Source of the DNA: Burkholderiaceae bacterium
GTDB lineage: Bacteria > Pseudomonadota > Gammaproteobacteria > Burkholderiales > Burkholderiaceae_C
Length of the DNA stretch: 64,000 bases
Direction: 5' to 3'
Assembly: GCA_024235915.1 (NCBI GenBank)
Contig: JACKLO010000007.1
Location: forward strand, 571,478-635,477
Shown: positions 45,368 through 52,912 of the stretch, piece after piece
How the letters are laid out: every line of letters starts with the position of its first letter
How positions within the stretch are numbered: the stretch's first letter is position 1
The notes under the pieces: generated by a model
Databases searched by the model: none
Told to the model about the DNA's origin: nothing
The model's input: only the letters and a program-made list of their open reading frames with translations
Translations under genes and position numbers: made by a program

Positions 45368-46777
45368 GTGAAGTACCTGAGCACCCGAGGCGACCAGACC
45401 CCGCGCGGCTTCTCCGACATTCTGCTCGAAGGCCTGGCGCCCGATGGTGGCCTGTACCTGCCGACGCACTACCCGAAGGTCGATGCCGCCACGCTCGCGC
45501 GCTGGCGCAGTCTGTCGTACGCCGATCTCGCCTTCGAGATCCTGAGCCTGTACATCGACGATATCCCGACGGCCGACCTGAGGGCGCTGGTGCAGAAGAC
45601 CTACACCCGCGAGGTCTTCGGCACCGACGCCGTCGTGCCGCTGCGCCGCGTCGAAGACGGCATCCTCATCGAAGCCCTGTCCAACGGCCCCACGCTGGCC
45701 TTCAAGGACATGGCGATGCAGTTGCTGGGGAACCTGTTCGAATACGAACTGGCGCGTCGCGGGGAAGAGCTCAACATCCTCGGCGCCACCAGCGGCGACA
45801 CCGGCAGCGCGGCGGAATACGCGATGCGCGGCAAGCGCGGCGTGCGCGTCTTCATGCTCAGCCCCAAGGGCCGCATGAGTGCTTTCCAGCAGGCGCAGAT
45901 GTTCAGCCTGCAGGACGCCAACATCCACAACCTCAGCATCGAGGGCGTGTTCGACGACTGTCAGGACATCGTCAAGGCGGTCAGCAGCGATCTTGATTTC
46001 AAGCGTCGCTGGAAGATTGGCACCGTCAACTCCATCAACTGGGCGCGGCTGCTGGCGCAGGTGGTGTACTACTTTGCGGGCTACTTTCAAGCCACGAAGA
46101 CCAACGCCGAGTCCGTGAGCTTCGCCGTGCCCTCGGGCAACTTCGGCAACGTCTGCGCCGGCCACGTGGCGCGGATGATGGGCCTGCCCATTCACCGCCT
46201 GGTGGTGGCCACCAATGAGAACGACGTGCTCGACGAGTTCTTCCGCACGGGCACCTATCGCGTGCGTGGCACCGCCGAGACGCACGAGACCTCCAGCCCG
46301 TCGATGGACATCAGCAAGGCCAGCAACTTCGAGCGCTTCGTGTTCGATCTGCTGGGGCGCGACGGGGCGCGCACCAAGGCTCTGTTCGCCGATGCCATCG
46401 CCCGGGACGGCGGCTTCACGCTGACGGCCGACGAGTTCAACCGCGTGGCCGGGTTCGGCTTCGTCTCCGGCCGCAGCACGCATGCCGACCGGTTGGCGAC
46501 CATCCGTGACGCCTGGCAGCGCTGCGGCACGATGATCGACACCCACACGGCCGACGGCCTGAAGGTGGCGCGCGAGCACCTGGATGCCGGTGTGCCGATG
46601 ATCGTGCTAGAGACCGCGCTGCCGGCCAAGTTCGCCGAGACCATCCGCGAGGCGCTGGGGCGCGAGCCGGAACGCCCCGCCGGTCTGGAGGGCATCGAGG
46701 CGCTGCCCAAGCGCTTCACGGTGCTGCCGGCCGATACTGACCGCGTGATGGCCTACATCGAATCGCACTGTGACTGA
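45368..46777 (+). CDS. thrC: Threonine synthase
   Basis: PLP enzyme converting O-phosphohomoserine to threonine. It is 469 residues, starting KYLSTRGDQTPRGFSDILLE with a GTG codon. The PLP-lysine motif is PTLAFKDMAMQLLG, followed by NILGATSGDTGSAAEYAM, GTVNSINWARLLAQVVYY and PSGNFGNVCAGHVA. Its ribosome site lies inside the 3' arm of a perfect hairpin, so its translation could depend on hairpin opening by ribosomes finishing hom. It overlaps moeA by 8 nt. Confidence 0.96.
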   Translation: MKYLSTRGDQTPRGFSDILLEGLAPDGGLYLPTHYPKVDAATLARWRSLSYADLAFEILSLYIDDIPTADLRALVQKTYTREVFGTDAVVPLRRVEDGILIEALSNGPTLAFKDMAMQLLGNLFEYELARRGEELNILGATSGDTGSAAEYAMRGKRGVRVFMLSPKGRMSAFQQAQMFSLQDANIHNLSIEGVFDDCQDIVKAVSSDLDFKRRWKIGTVNSINWARLLAQVVYYFAGYFQATKTNAESVSFAVPSGNFGNVCAGHVARMMGLPIHRLVVATNENDVLDEFFRTGTYRVRGTAETHETSSPSMDISKASNFERFVFDLLGRDGARTKALFADAIARDGGFTLTADEFNRVAGFGFVSGRSTHADRLATIRDAWQRCGTMIDTHTADGLKVAREHLDAGVPMIVLETALPAKFAETIREALGREPERPAGLEGIEALPKRFTVLPADTDRVMAYIESHCD

Positions 46778-47996
46778 GCCCAAGCGTTCTCCCCTGATGA
46801 GCCTGGACGAAGCGCTCGAACGCCTCGTGACCGGTGCGGCGGCCCATCGCATCGACCGCACCGAGACCGTCGGCACCTTCGACGCGCTGGGCCGCGTGCT
46901 GGCTGCCGAGGTGCGCAGCAGCCTGGACGTGCCGCCGGCCGACAACACCTCGATGGACGGCTACGCGATGCGTGCCGCCGACGTGCCACTCGAGGGCACG
47001 GTGCTGCCGGTCAGCCAGCGCATTCCCGCCGGCGTGGTGGGTCAACCGCTGCAGCCGGGCACGGCGGCACGCATCTTCACCGGTGCCCAGGTGCCGGCCG
47101 GCGCCGATGCGGTGGTGATGCAGGAGCAGTGCGAGGCGCTGGACGGTGCGGTGCGCGTGAATGCCGTGCCGCAGAGCGGCCAGTGGATCCGCCGCCGTGG
47201 CGAGGACGTGATGCACGACGCCGTGGTGTTGACCGCCGGCACGCGCCTGACGCCCCAGGCCCTGGGTCTGGCCGCATCGGTGGGCGCGGCCGAACTGACC
47301 GTCTGGCGGCGTCCGCGGGTGGCCGTGTTCTCCACCGGCGATGAACTGGTGATGCCCGGCCAGCCGCTGAAGCCCGGTGCCATCTACAACTCGAACCGCT
47401 TCACGCTGCGCGGGCTGCTGCAGGCCGCGGGCTGCGAGGTGACCGACCTCGGCATCGTGCCCGACCGGCTGGAGGCCACGCGCGATGCGCTCAGGCGCGC
47501 GGCCAATGGCAATGACCTCATCCTCACCAGTGGCGGCGTCTCGGTGGGCGAGGAAGACCACCTGCGCCCGGCGGTGATGGCCGACGGCACGCTGGACCTG
47601 TGGCAGATCGCGATGAAGCCGGGCAAGCCACTCGCCTTTGGCAGCGTCGGCCAGGCGATCTTCATGGGCCTGCCGGGCAACCCGGTGTCCAGCTTCGTCA
47701 CCTTCCTGCTGGCCGTGGCGCCGGTGCTGCGCACGCTCCAGGGCATGGGCGCGGCCGGCCCGGCGGCGCAACTGCTGCGCGCCGATTTCGACTGGCCCAA
47801 GCCCGACCGCCGGCGCGAGTTCCTGCGCGTGAAGCTCAATGCTGGCGGGGGCCTGGACCTGTTCCCCAACCAGAGCTCCGGTGTGCTGACCAGCACGGTG
47901 TGGGCCGACGGCCTGGTGGACACGCCGGCGGGGCAGCCGATCGCGCGCGGTGACCTCGTGCGCTTCCTGCCGCTGGACGCGTTGGTGAACCGATGA
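46770..47996 (+). CDS. moeA: Molybdopterin molybdenumtransferase
   Basis: Inserts molybdenum into adenylated molybdopterin. It has 408 residues. PADNTSMDGYAMRAAD is the MoeA hallmark, followed by GTAARIFTGAQVPAGADAVV, RPRVAVFSTGDELV, IYNSNRFTLRGLL, LTSGGVSVGEEDHL and GLPGNPVSSFVTF. The GTG at 46770 overlaps thrC by 8 nt; the next ATG is 46797. It is followed by an overlapping moaD. Confidence 0.95.
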   Translation: MTEPKRSPLMSLDEALERLVTGAAAHRIDRTETVGTFDALGRVLAAEVRSSLDVPPADNTSMDGYAMRAADVPLEGTVLPVSQRIPAGVVGQPLQPGTAARIFTGAQVPAGADAVVMQEQCEALDGAVRVNAVPQSGQWIRRRGEDVMHDAVVLTAGTRLTPQALGLAASVGAAELTVWRRPRVAVFSTGDELVMPGQPLKPGAIYNSNRFTLRGLLQAAGCEVTDLGIVPDRLEATRDALRRAANGNDLILTSGGVSVGEEDHLRPAVMADGTLDLWQIAMKPGKPLAFGSVGQAIFMGLPGNPVSSFVTFLLAVAPVLRTLQGMGAAGPAAQLLRADFDWPKPDRRREFLRVKLNAGGGLDLFPNQSSGVLTSTVWADGLVDTPAGQPIARGDLVRFLPLDALVNR

Positions 47997-48244
47997 AGCT
48001 GAACATCCGCTATTTCGCCGCGCTACGCGAAGCGCTCGGCGCCAGCGAATCGCTGGAGGTGGCCGAGGGCGCCACCGTGGCCGACGTGCGCGCGGCACTG
48101 GTCGCCCGAGGCGGGCGCCATGCGGAACTGCTGGCCGGCAGCCGGCCGGTGCGCTGCGCGCTGAACCAGGCCATGGTGCCGGAGAGCACGCCGGTGGCCG
48201 ATGGCGCCGAGGTGGCCTTCTTCCCGCCGGTGACGGGAGGCTGA
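47993..48244 (+). CDS. moaD: Molybdopterin synthase sulfur carrier subunit
   Basis: 83-residue ubiquitin-like protein ending in the essential GG (EVAFFPPVTGG), which is thiocarboxylated to donate sulfur to molybdopterin precursor. It begins KLNIRYFAALREALG. It overlaps moeA by 4 nt (ATGA), and moaE follows 3 nt after its stop, so the three genes form a coupled unit. Confidence 0.96.
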   Translation: MKLNIRYFAALREALGASESLEVAEGATVADVRAALVARGGRHAELLAGSRPVRCALNQAMVPESTPVADGAEVAFFPPVTGG

Positions 48245-48247
48245 ACC

Positions 48248-48760
48248 ATGGCCCTGGCACGCGTGCGCATCCAGACCGAGGACTTCGACCTGTCCACCGA
48301 GGTGGCGGCGCTGCGCGCCGAGGACGCCGGCGTCGGCGCCGTGGTCAGCTTCATCGGCACCGTGCGCGACCGCAATGGCGGCGCGGCTGGTGAGGTCAGC
48401 GCGATGGAACTCGAGCACTACCCGGGCATGACCGAGCGCTCCGTCGAAGGCATGATCGACGAGGCGCATCGTCGCTTCGACATCCGCGGCGCACGCGTCG
48501 TGCACCGCGTGGGCCCGCTGCTGCCGCGCGACCAGATCGTGCTGGTGGTGGTCACCTCCGCCCACCGCGGCCAAGCCTTCCAGGCCTGCGAGTTCCTGAT
48601 GGACTACCTGAAGACCCAGGCGCCGTTCTGGAAGAAGGAGACCACGCCCGAGGGTGCGCGCTGGGTCGATGCGCGGGTCGCCGATGATGCGGCGCTGGCG
48701 CGCTGGGGCATCGTTGCCGGCAACGCCGGGGCGGCAGGTCAGGGCACGGCGTCGAAGTGA
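48248..48760 (+). CDS. moaE: Molybdopterin synthase catalytic subunit
   Basis: Large subunit of molybdopterin synthase, 170 residues. FIGTVRDRNGG, LELEHYPGMTER (here MELEHYPGMTE), VVHRVGPLLPRDQIVLV and the active-site lysine region LKTQAPFWKKETTPEG are conserved. The last ~20 residues are unconserved, and its 3' end overlaps by 22 nt the convergent MarR gene. Confidence 0.96.
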   Translation: MALARVRIQTEDFDLSTEVAALRAEDAGVGAVVSFIGTVRDRNGGAAGEVSAMELEHYPGMTERSVEGMIDEAHRRFDIRGARVVHRVGPLLPRDQIVLVVVTSAHRGQAFQACEFLMDYLKTQAPFWKKETTPEGARWVDARVADDAALARWGIVAGNAGAAGQGTASK

Positions 48761-49176
48761 CGCACCAGCGACGCAAGGGCGTCGCGCAGTTTCTCCTCGT
48801 CACCCACGCCCAATGCCTGCAGCCGGGCACGCTGATGTGCATCGGCGGCGGCGATCAGGGGGGCCACCTTGCGCTGGCCCGCGGTGGTCAACGCCACGCG
48901 CGACCGGCGGGCGTCGCCGGCGTCGGCGCGTCGTTCCACCCAGCCCTGGGCCTGCAGCCGGTCGAGCGACTTGGTCAGCGTCGGCTGCTGGGCCAGCACC
49001 TCCAGCGCCAGTTGCCCCACCGGCATGGGTTCCGCGTCCGACAGCGTCGCCATCACCCGCCACTCCAGCGAGTTGAGACCGGCCGCCTTCACCTGCGGTT
49101 CGAAACCACGCCACAACGCGTGGCTGGCCCGCGCCAGCAGGTAGGGCAGGTGGCGGTGAACAAATCGGTGGGTCAT
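48739..49176 (-). CDS. MarR-family transcriptional regulator
   Basis: 145 residues with the MarR winged helix: NSLEWRVMATLSDAEPMPVG, the recognition segment LAQQPTLTKSLDRLQAQGWV and the wing RRADAGDARRSRVALTTAG. It is divergent from the flavin reductase gene and probably controls the catabolic cluster to 54271. MarR regulators (PicR/NicR type) control known pyridine-carboxylate pathways. A palindrome in the shared gap (49240-49251) is a plausible operator. Confidence 0.9.
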   Translation of the reverse strand: MTHRFVHRHLPYLLARASHALWRGFEPQVKAAGLNSLEWRVMATLSDAEPMPVGQLALEVLAQQPTLTKSLDRLQAQGWVERRADAGDARRSRVALTTAGQRKVAPLIAAADAHQRARLQALGVGDEEKLRDALASLVRHFDAVP

Positions 49177-49227
49177 GGGCTGGACGGCGGGTGGGCCAGG
49201 GTTCGAACTCCGGGTCTGCCCGGGGCT

Positions 49228-49261
49228 TGCGCAAAGTCAATGAATTTTCATATATTGGAGG
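49228..49261 (+). promoter_or_regulatory. Promoter/operator region of the catabolic cluster
   Basis: TTGCGC (49228-49233) and TATATT (49251-49256) are spaced by 17 bp, like a sigma-70 promoter. Between them lies the AT-rich palindrome ATGAA-TT-TTCAT (49240-49251), a good size for a MarR operator. GGAGG (49257-49261) sits only 4 nt before the ATG at 49266, so a start from this -10 would exclude it; an additional upstream promoter is possible. Confidence 0.5.
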
Positions 49262-49265
49262 CGTG

Positions 49266-49781
49266 ATGACCAGCCCCGCCACTCCACCGTCTACACCGCC
49301 TGCGTTGGATGCGCGCCAGCTGCGGCAGACGCTGGGGCGCTTCGCCACCGGCGTGACCATCGTCACCTGCGTGGATTCCGCCGGTGCGCGTGTCGGCCTC
49401 ACCGCGAATTCCTTCAACGCGCTGTCGCTGGACCCGCCGCTGGTGCTGTGGTCGCTGCGCCAGGCCAGCCCCAGCCTCGGCGCGTTTCGCGCCGCGACGC
49501 ACTTCGCGATCAACGTGCTGGCCGAGTCGCAGGTGGAACTCTCGCGGCGCTTCGCGTCGCCGGTGGTCGACAAGTTCGCTGAAGGCGTATGGAGCGCAGG
49601 GCAGGGTGGTGCGCCGGTGCTCACCGGGGCAGCGGCGGTCTTCGAGTGCGCCAGCGTGCAGGCGCAGGACGCCGGTGACCATGTGCTCTTCATCGGCCGC
49701 GTGTTGGCGCTGGCCGACATCGCCGCGCCGCCATTGCTGTTCCATGGCGGGCATTACCACCTGCTCGGCGAAATCCTGTGA
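49266..49781 (+). CDS. Flavin reductase-like protein
   Basis: 171 residues of the flavin reductase (HpaC/DIM6-NTAB) family: LRQTLGRFATGVTIVTCVDSAG, GLTANSFNALSLDPPLVLWS, and the C-terminal GGHYHLLGEIL. Such proteins supply reduced FMN/FAD to a separate monooxygenase. In this cluster the acyl-CoA-dehydrogenase-like flavoprotein (51663) is the obvious candidate partner. First gene of the cluster. Confidence 0.9.
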   Translation: MTSPATPPSTPPALDARQLRQTLGRFATGVTIVTCVDSAGARVGLTANSFNALSLDPPLVLWSLRQASPSLGAFRAATHFAINVLAESQVELSRRFASPVVDKFAEGVWSAGQGGAPVLTGAAAVFECASVQAQDAGDHVLFIGRVLALADIAAPPLLFHGGHYHLLGEIL

Positions 49782-49788
49782 GGATCCG

Positions 49789-50814
49789 ATGAGACTCGAC
49801 CCGAAGTGGATCGACACCTTCGCCGAGGTGTTCTCGCTCTGCGGCGTTCAGGCCGGTGATGCCTGCGCCATCCTGTCGGAAACGCAGAGCCGCACGGCCA
49901 TCGTGCAGCTCAGCGAACTGGCGCTGGCCAAGCTCGGCGCGCGCTGGTTCCACCTGACGCTGCCCACGCCGCGGCAGACGGCGCCGGTGCCGGTGCGCAG
50001 TACCGGCGCCTCGGACGCCATCGCCGGCCTCGGCCCCGTGGTGCAGGCGCTGGCCGGCAGCGTGTTCATCGCCGACTGCACGGTCGAAGGCCTGCAGCAT
50101 GCGCCGGAGCTGCCGGCCATCCTGAAGGGCGGCGCGCGCGTGCTCGCCATCAGCAACGAACACCCGGAGATCCTGGAGCGCACCGCGCCGCGGGCCGAGG
50201 ACGAAGCCCCGGTGCGCGAGGCCATGCGCCGGCTGAAGGCGGCGAAGCAGATGCGCGTGACCTCGGCGGCCGGTACCGACCTGACGGTGTCGCTGGCCGA
50301 CGCGCGCGTGGGTGGCGTCTGGGGCTTCAGCGCCCGGCCCGGTAGCCTGTCGCACTGGCCCGGCGGCCTGGTCCTGGCCTTCCCCGCGGCAGGCACCGTG
50401 CACGGCACGCTGGTGATGGACCGCGGTGACGTCAATTTGACCTTCAAGCGCTACCTGCAGGATCCGGTGACGCTGCGCGTCGAGCACGATCACGTCGTGG
50501 CCATCGAGGGCCAGAGCGTCGACGCCGACCTGATGCGCGGCTACTTCGAAGCCTGGGGCGACCGCAGTGCCTACGCCGTCTCGCACGTCGGCTGGGGCCT
50601 GAACCGCCGCGCGCGCTGGGACGCGATGACCTTCTACGACAAGGCCGACTTCAACGGCACCGAGTTGCGCGCCTTCGGTGGCAACTTCCTCTACAGCACC
50701 GGCGCCAATGAGGTGGCCGGGCGACACACGCTGGGGCATTTCGATCTGCCGCTGCGGGGCTGCACCGTTGCGCTGGACGAGCGGGTGGAAGTCGAGGCGG
50801 GGCGCCTGCCATGA
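49789..50814 (+). CDS. NicX-like ring-cleavage dioxygenase (2,5-dihydroxypyridine 5,6-dioxygenase family)
   Basis: 341 residues. It resembles NicX of nicotinate degradation and its M29-aminopeptidase-like fold. Shared segments are RGDVNLTFKRYLQDPVTLRVE (NicX has GDIILPFKNY), SHVGWGLNRRARWDAM, GNFLYSTGANE and GHFDLPLRGCTVALD. The iron ligands I recall for NicX (two His and one Asp) correspond to H266, H317 and D319 here. NicX opens 2,5-dihydroxypyridine to N-formylmaleamate. The ring substrate here is unknown. It overlaps the following hydrolase gene by 4 nt. Confidence 0.78.
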   Translation: MRLDPKWIDTFAEVFSLCGVQAGDACAILSETQSRTAIVQLSELALAKLGARWFHLTLPTPRQTAPVPVRSTGASDAIAGLGPVVQALAGSVFIADCTVEGLQHAPELPAILKGGARVLAISNEHPEILERTAPRAEDEAPVREAMRRLKAAKQMRVTSAAGTDLTVSLADARVGGVWGFSARPGSLSHWPGGLVLAFPAAGTVHGTLVMDRGDVNLTFKRYLQDPVTLRVEHDHVVAIEGQSVDADLMRGYFEAWGDRSAYAVSHVGWGLNRRARWDAMTFYDKADFNGTELRAFGGNFLYSTGANEVAGRHTLGHFDLPLRGCTVALDERVEVEAGRLP

Positions 50815-51587
50815 GCCTGGCGCTGACGCGCTCCGGTCCGCGGGGTCGACCGGTCATCCTGTTGCACGGCATCGGCGGTGGCAGGGCCATCTGGGCCGGC
50901 AGCGTGTCCGCGCTGGCCGGCGCTGGCTTCGATGCCATCGCGGTCGACCTGCCGGGTTATGGTGAATCGCTGCGCGAAACACCGGGCGGCATGCCGGTGA
51001 TGGCCCAGGCCGTGCTGGCCACGATGGACGCGCTGGGCCTGACCCGTGCCGCGCTGGTGGGCCACAGCATGGGGGGCCTGGTGGCGCAGGAGATCACGGC
51101 CATTGCGCCACAGCGGGTGAGCGCCTTGGTGCTGGCCTGCACGTCGCCGGCCTTCGGCAAGGCCGACGGCGCCTGGCAGGCGCAGTTCGTGGCCGATCGC
51201 CTGAAACCGCTGGATGCCGGCCTGGGCATGCCGGGCCTGGCTGCGGCGCTGGTGCCGCCCATGCTGGGCCCGGCAGCCGAACCGGCCGGTGTGGCCCTGG
51301 CCACGCGCGTGATGGCTGCTGTGCCGGAAACCACCTACCGAACCGTGCTGGCCGCCATCGTCGCTTTCGACCGCCGCGCCGGGCTGCCCGCCATCGGCGT
51401 GCCCACGCTGTGCCTGGCCGGTGAACACGACCGCACCGCACCGCCCAAGGTGCTGCGCGGCATGGCCGAACGCATTTCCGGCGCGCGCTACGCCGAACTG
51501 GCCGGTGCCGGCCACATCGCCAACGTCGAGACGCCGGCGGCGTTCGACGCCGTCGTCACCGCTTTCCTTCAGGACGTGATGCCATGA
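50811..51587 (+). CDS. Alpha/beta hydrolase (NicD- or PcaD-like)
   Basis: 258 residues. Oxyanion region LLHGIGGGRAIWAG, nucleophile elbow VGHSMGGLV (S86), acid in AGEHDRTAPP and histidine in GAGHIANVETP complete the triad. Relatives include 3-oxoadipate enol-lactonase and the N-formylmaleamate deformylase NicD, which acts directly after NicX. Coupling to the NicX-like gene by a 4-nt overlap makes hydrolysis of the ring-opened product the likeliest role. Confidence 0.8.
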   Translation: MSLALTRSGPRGRPVILLHGIGGGRAIWAGSVSALAGAGFDAIAVDLPGYGESLRETPGGMPVMAQAVLATMDALGLTRAALVGHSMGGLVAQEITAIAPQRVSALVLACTSPAFGKADGAWQAQFVADRLKPLDAGLGMPGLAAALVPPMLGPAAEPAGVALATRVMAAVPETTYRTVLAAIVAFDRRAGLPAIGVPTLCLAGEHDRTAPPKVLRGMAERISGARYAELAGAGHIANVETPAAFDAVVTAFLQDVMP

Positions 51588-51662
51588 AACGACCCCAAGC
51601 TCACTTCGTTCGCTGCCCCCGAGGGGCGTGTCACTGCCTTCGGGCGGCCGGGCGGCACTGAC
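51588..51662 (+). repeat. Two-hairpin intergenic element, copy B
   Basis: It fills the gap between the hydrolase stop and the flavoprotein ATG. Lead: AACGACCCCAAGCTCACTTC. Hairpin 1: GCCCC (51615-51619) with GGGGC (51623-51627). Hairpin 2: TGTCACTGCC (51629-51638) with GGCACTGACA (51654-51663), 9 of 10 pairs, around the loop TTCGGGCGGCCGGGC; its last base is the A of the start codon. No ordinary ribosome site is present. Confidence 0.72.
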
Positions 51663-52910
51663 ATGACCCCCAGCCACATCGCCGGCAACCCCGCCAAGCT
51701 CACCGCGCAGCAGCGCGAACTGATCGAGATCGCCGCCACGTTGGGCCGCGAGAAGTTTGCGCCGCGCGCGGCGCAGATCGACCGCGACGCGGTGTTCCCG
51801 TTCGAGAACTACGCCGACATGCGCGACGCCGGCCTGCTGAAGATCTGCGTGCCGCAGGCCTACGGCGGCCTGGGCGCCGACTTTCCCACCTACGTGATGG
51901 TGGCCGCCGAAATCGGCCGCCATTGCGGCGCCACGGCGCTGACCTGGAACATGCACGTCTGCAGCGCCATGTGGGCCGGCTTCATCGCCGACGCGCTGGA
52001 CATGACGCCCGAACAGCGCGCCGACCATGAACGCTGCCGTGCCGTGCATTTCCGGCGCGTGGTGGAGGAGGGCAAGGTCTACGCCCAGCCCTTCAGCGAA
52101 GGCGGCAGCGCCGCCGCCGGCAAGGCGCCCTGGGGCACACTGGCCAAGAAGGTGGACGGGGGCTACCTGGTCACCGGCCGCAAGATATTCGCCTCGCTTT
52201 CCGGGGCTGCCGACTACTACGGCGTGCTGTGCACGCTGGACAAGCCCGGCGCCGGCATGCGCGACTCGATGTACCTGGCCGTGCCGGCCGATGCCGAAGG
52301 TGTCAGCGTCAGCGGCCCCTGGGACCCGCTGGGCATGCGCGGCACCGTGTCGCGCAACCTCGAGTTCAAGGACGTCTTCGTGCCCGACGACGCACGCATG
52401 ATGCCCGAGGGCCTGTACTTCCAGGCCGCCAGCCGCTTCCCGCACATGTTCGCCACGCTGTCGCCCACCTACATGGGCCTGGCGCAGGCGGCCTACGACT
52501 TCACCGTGCAGTACCTGCGTGGCGAGATGCCGGGCACGCCGCCCGTCAAGCGCCGCATGTACCCCACCAAGCAGGTGGCCACGGCCGAGATGCGCATCAA
52601 GCTGGAGCAGACCCGCGCGCTCTTCCTGCAGAACGCGCGCGATGCGCAGGTGGACCCCGACCGCGACACGCGCATGCGGCTCTACGCGGCGCACTACACC
52701 ATCATGGAGAACGCCAACGACATCGCGCGTCTGGCGATCCGCACCTGCGGCGGCCAGAGCATGCTCAAGAGCCTGCCGCTGGAGCGCATCTATCGCGACA
52801 GCCGCTGTGGCAGCCTGATGCTGCCGTGGACGGCCGAGCTCTGCGTGGACCGCCTGGGCCGCGAGTGCCTGTACGAGCCGGGCGAGCGCGACGAAGCGAT
52901 CGAGGCGTGA
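51663..52910 (+). CDS. Acyl-CoA dehydrogenase-fold flavoprotein (possible monooxygenase)
   Basis: 415 residues with the acyl-CoA dehydrogenase fold: N-terminal helices (FENYADMRDAGLLKICVPQAYGG), the beta domain around VDGGYLVTGRKIFASLSGAADYY, and the C-terminal helical domain (AIRTCGGQSMLKSLPLERIYRDSRCGSL). The canonical YEGT catalytic glutamate near the C-terminus is not seen; the region reads SLMLPWTAELC. Members without that base include flavin-dependent oxygenases such as DszC. With a flavin reductase in the same cluster, a two-component oxygenase is a reasonable alternative to a dehydrogenase. Confidence 0.75.
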   Translation: MTPSHIAGNPAKLTAQQRELIEIAATLGREKFAPRAAQIDRDAVFPFENYADMRDAGLLKICVPQAYGGLGADFPTYVMVAAEIGRHCGATALTWNMHVCSAMWAGFIADALDMTPEQRADHERCRAVHFRRVVEEGKVYAQPFSEGGSAAAGKAPWGTLAKKVDGGYLVTGRKIFASLSGAADYYGVLCTLDKPGAGMRDSMYLAVPADAEGVSVSGPWDPLGMRGTVSRNLEFKDVFVPDDARMMPEGLYFQAASRFPHMFATLSPTYMGLAQAAYDFTVQYLRGEMPGTPPVKRRMYPTKQVATAEMRIKLEQTRALFLQNARDAQVDPDRDTRMRLYAAHYTIMENANDIARLAIRTCGGQSMLKSLPLERIYRDSRCGSLMLPWTAELCVDRLGRECLYEPGERDEAIEA

Positions 52911-52912
52911 GC

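Noticed and set aside
49789..50814. Leucyl aminopeptidase (M29) annotation for the NicX-like gene
   Set aside because: The automatic family name fits the fold, but conserved segments and putative iron ligands match NicX-type dioxygenases better.
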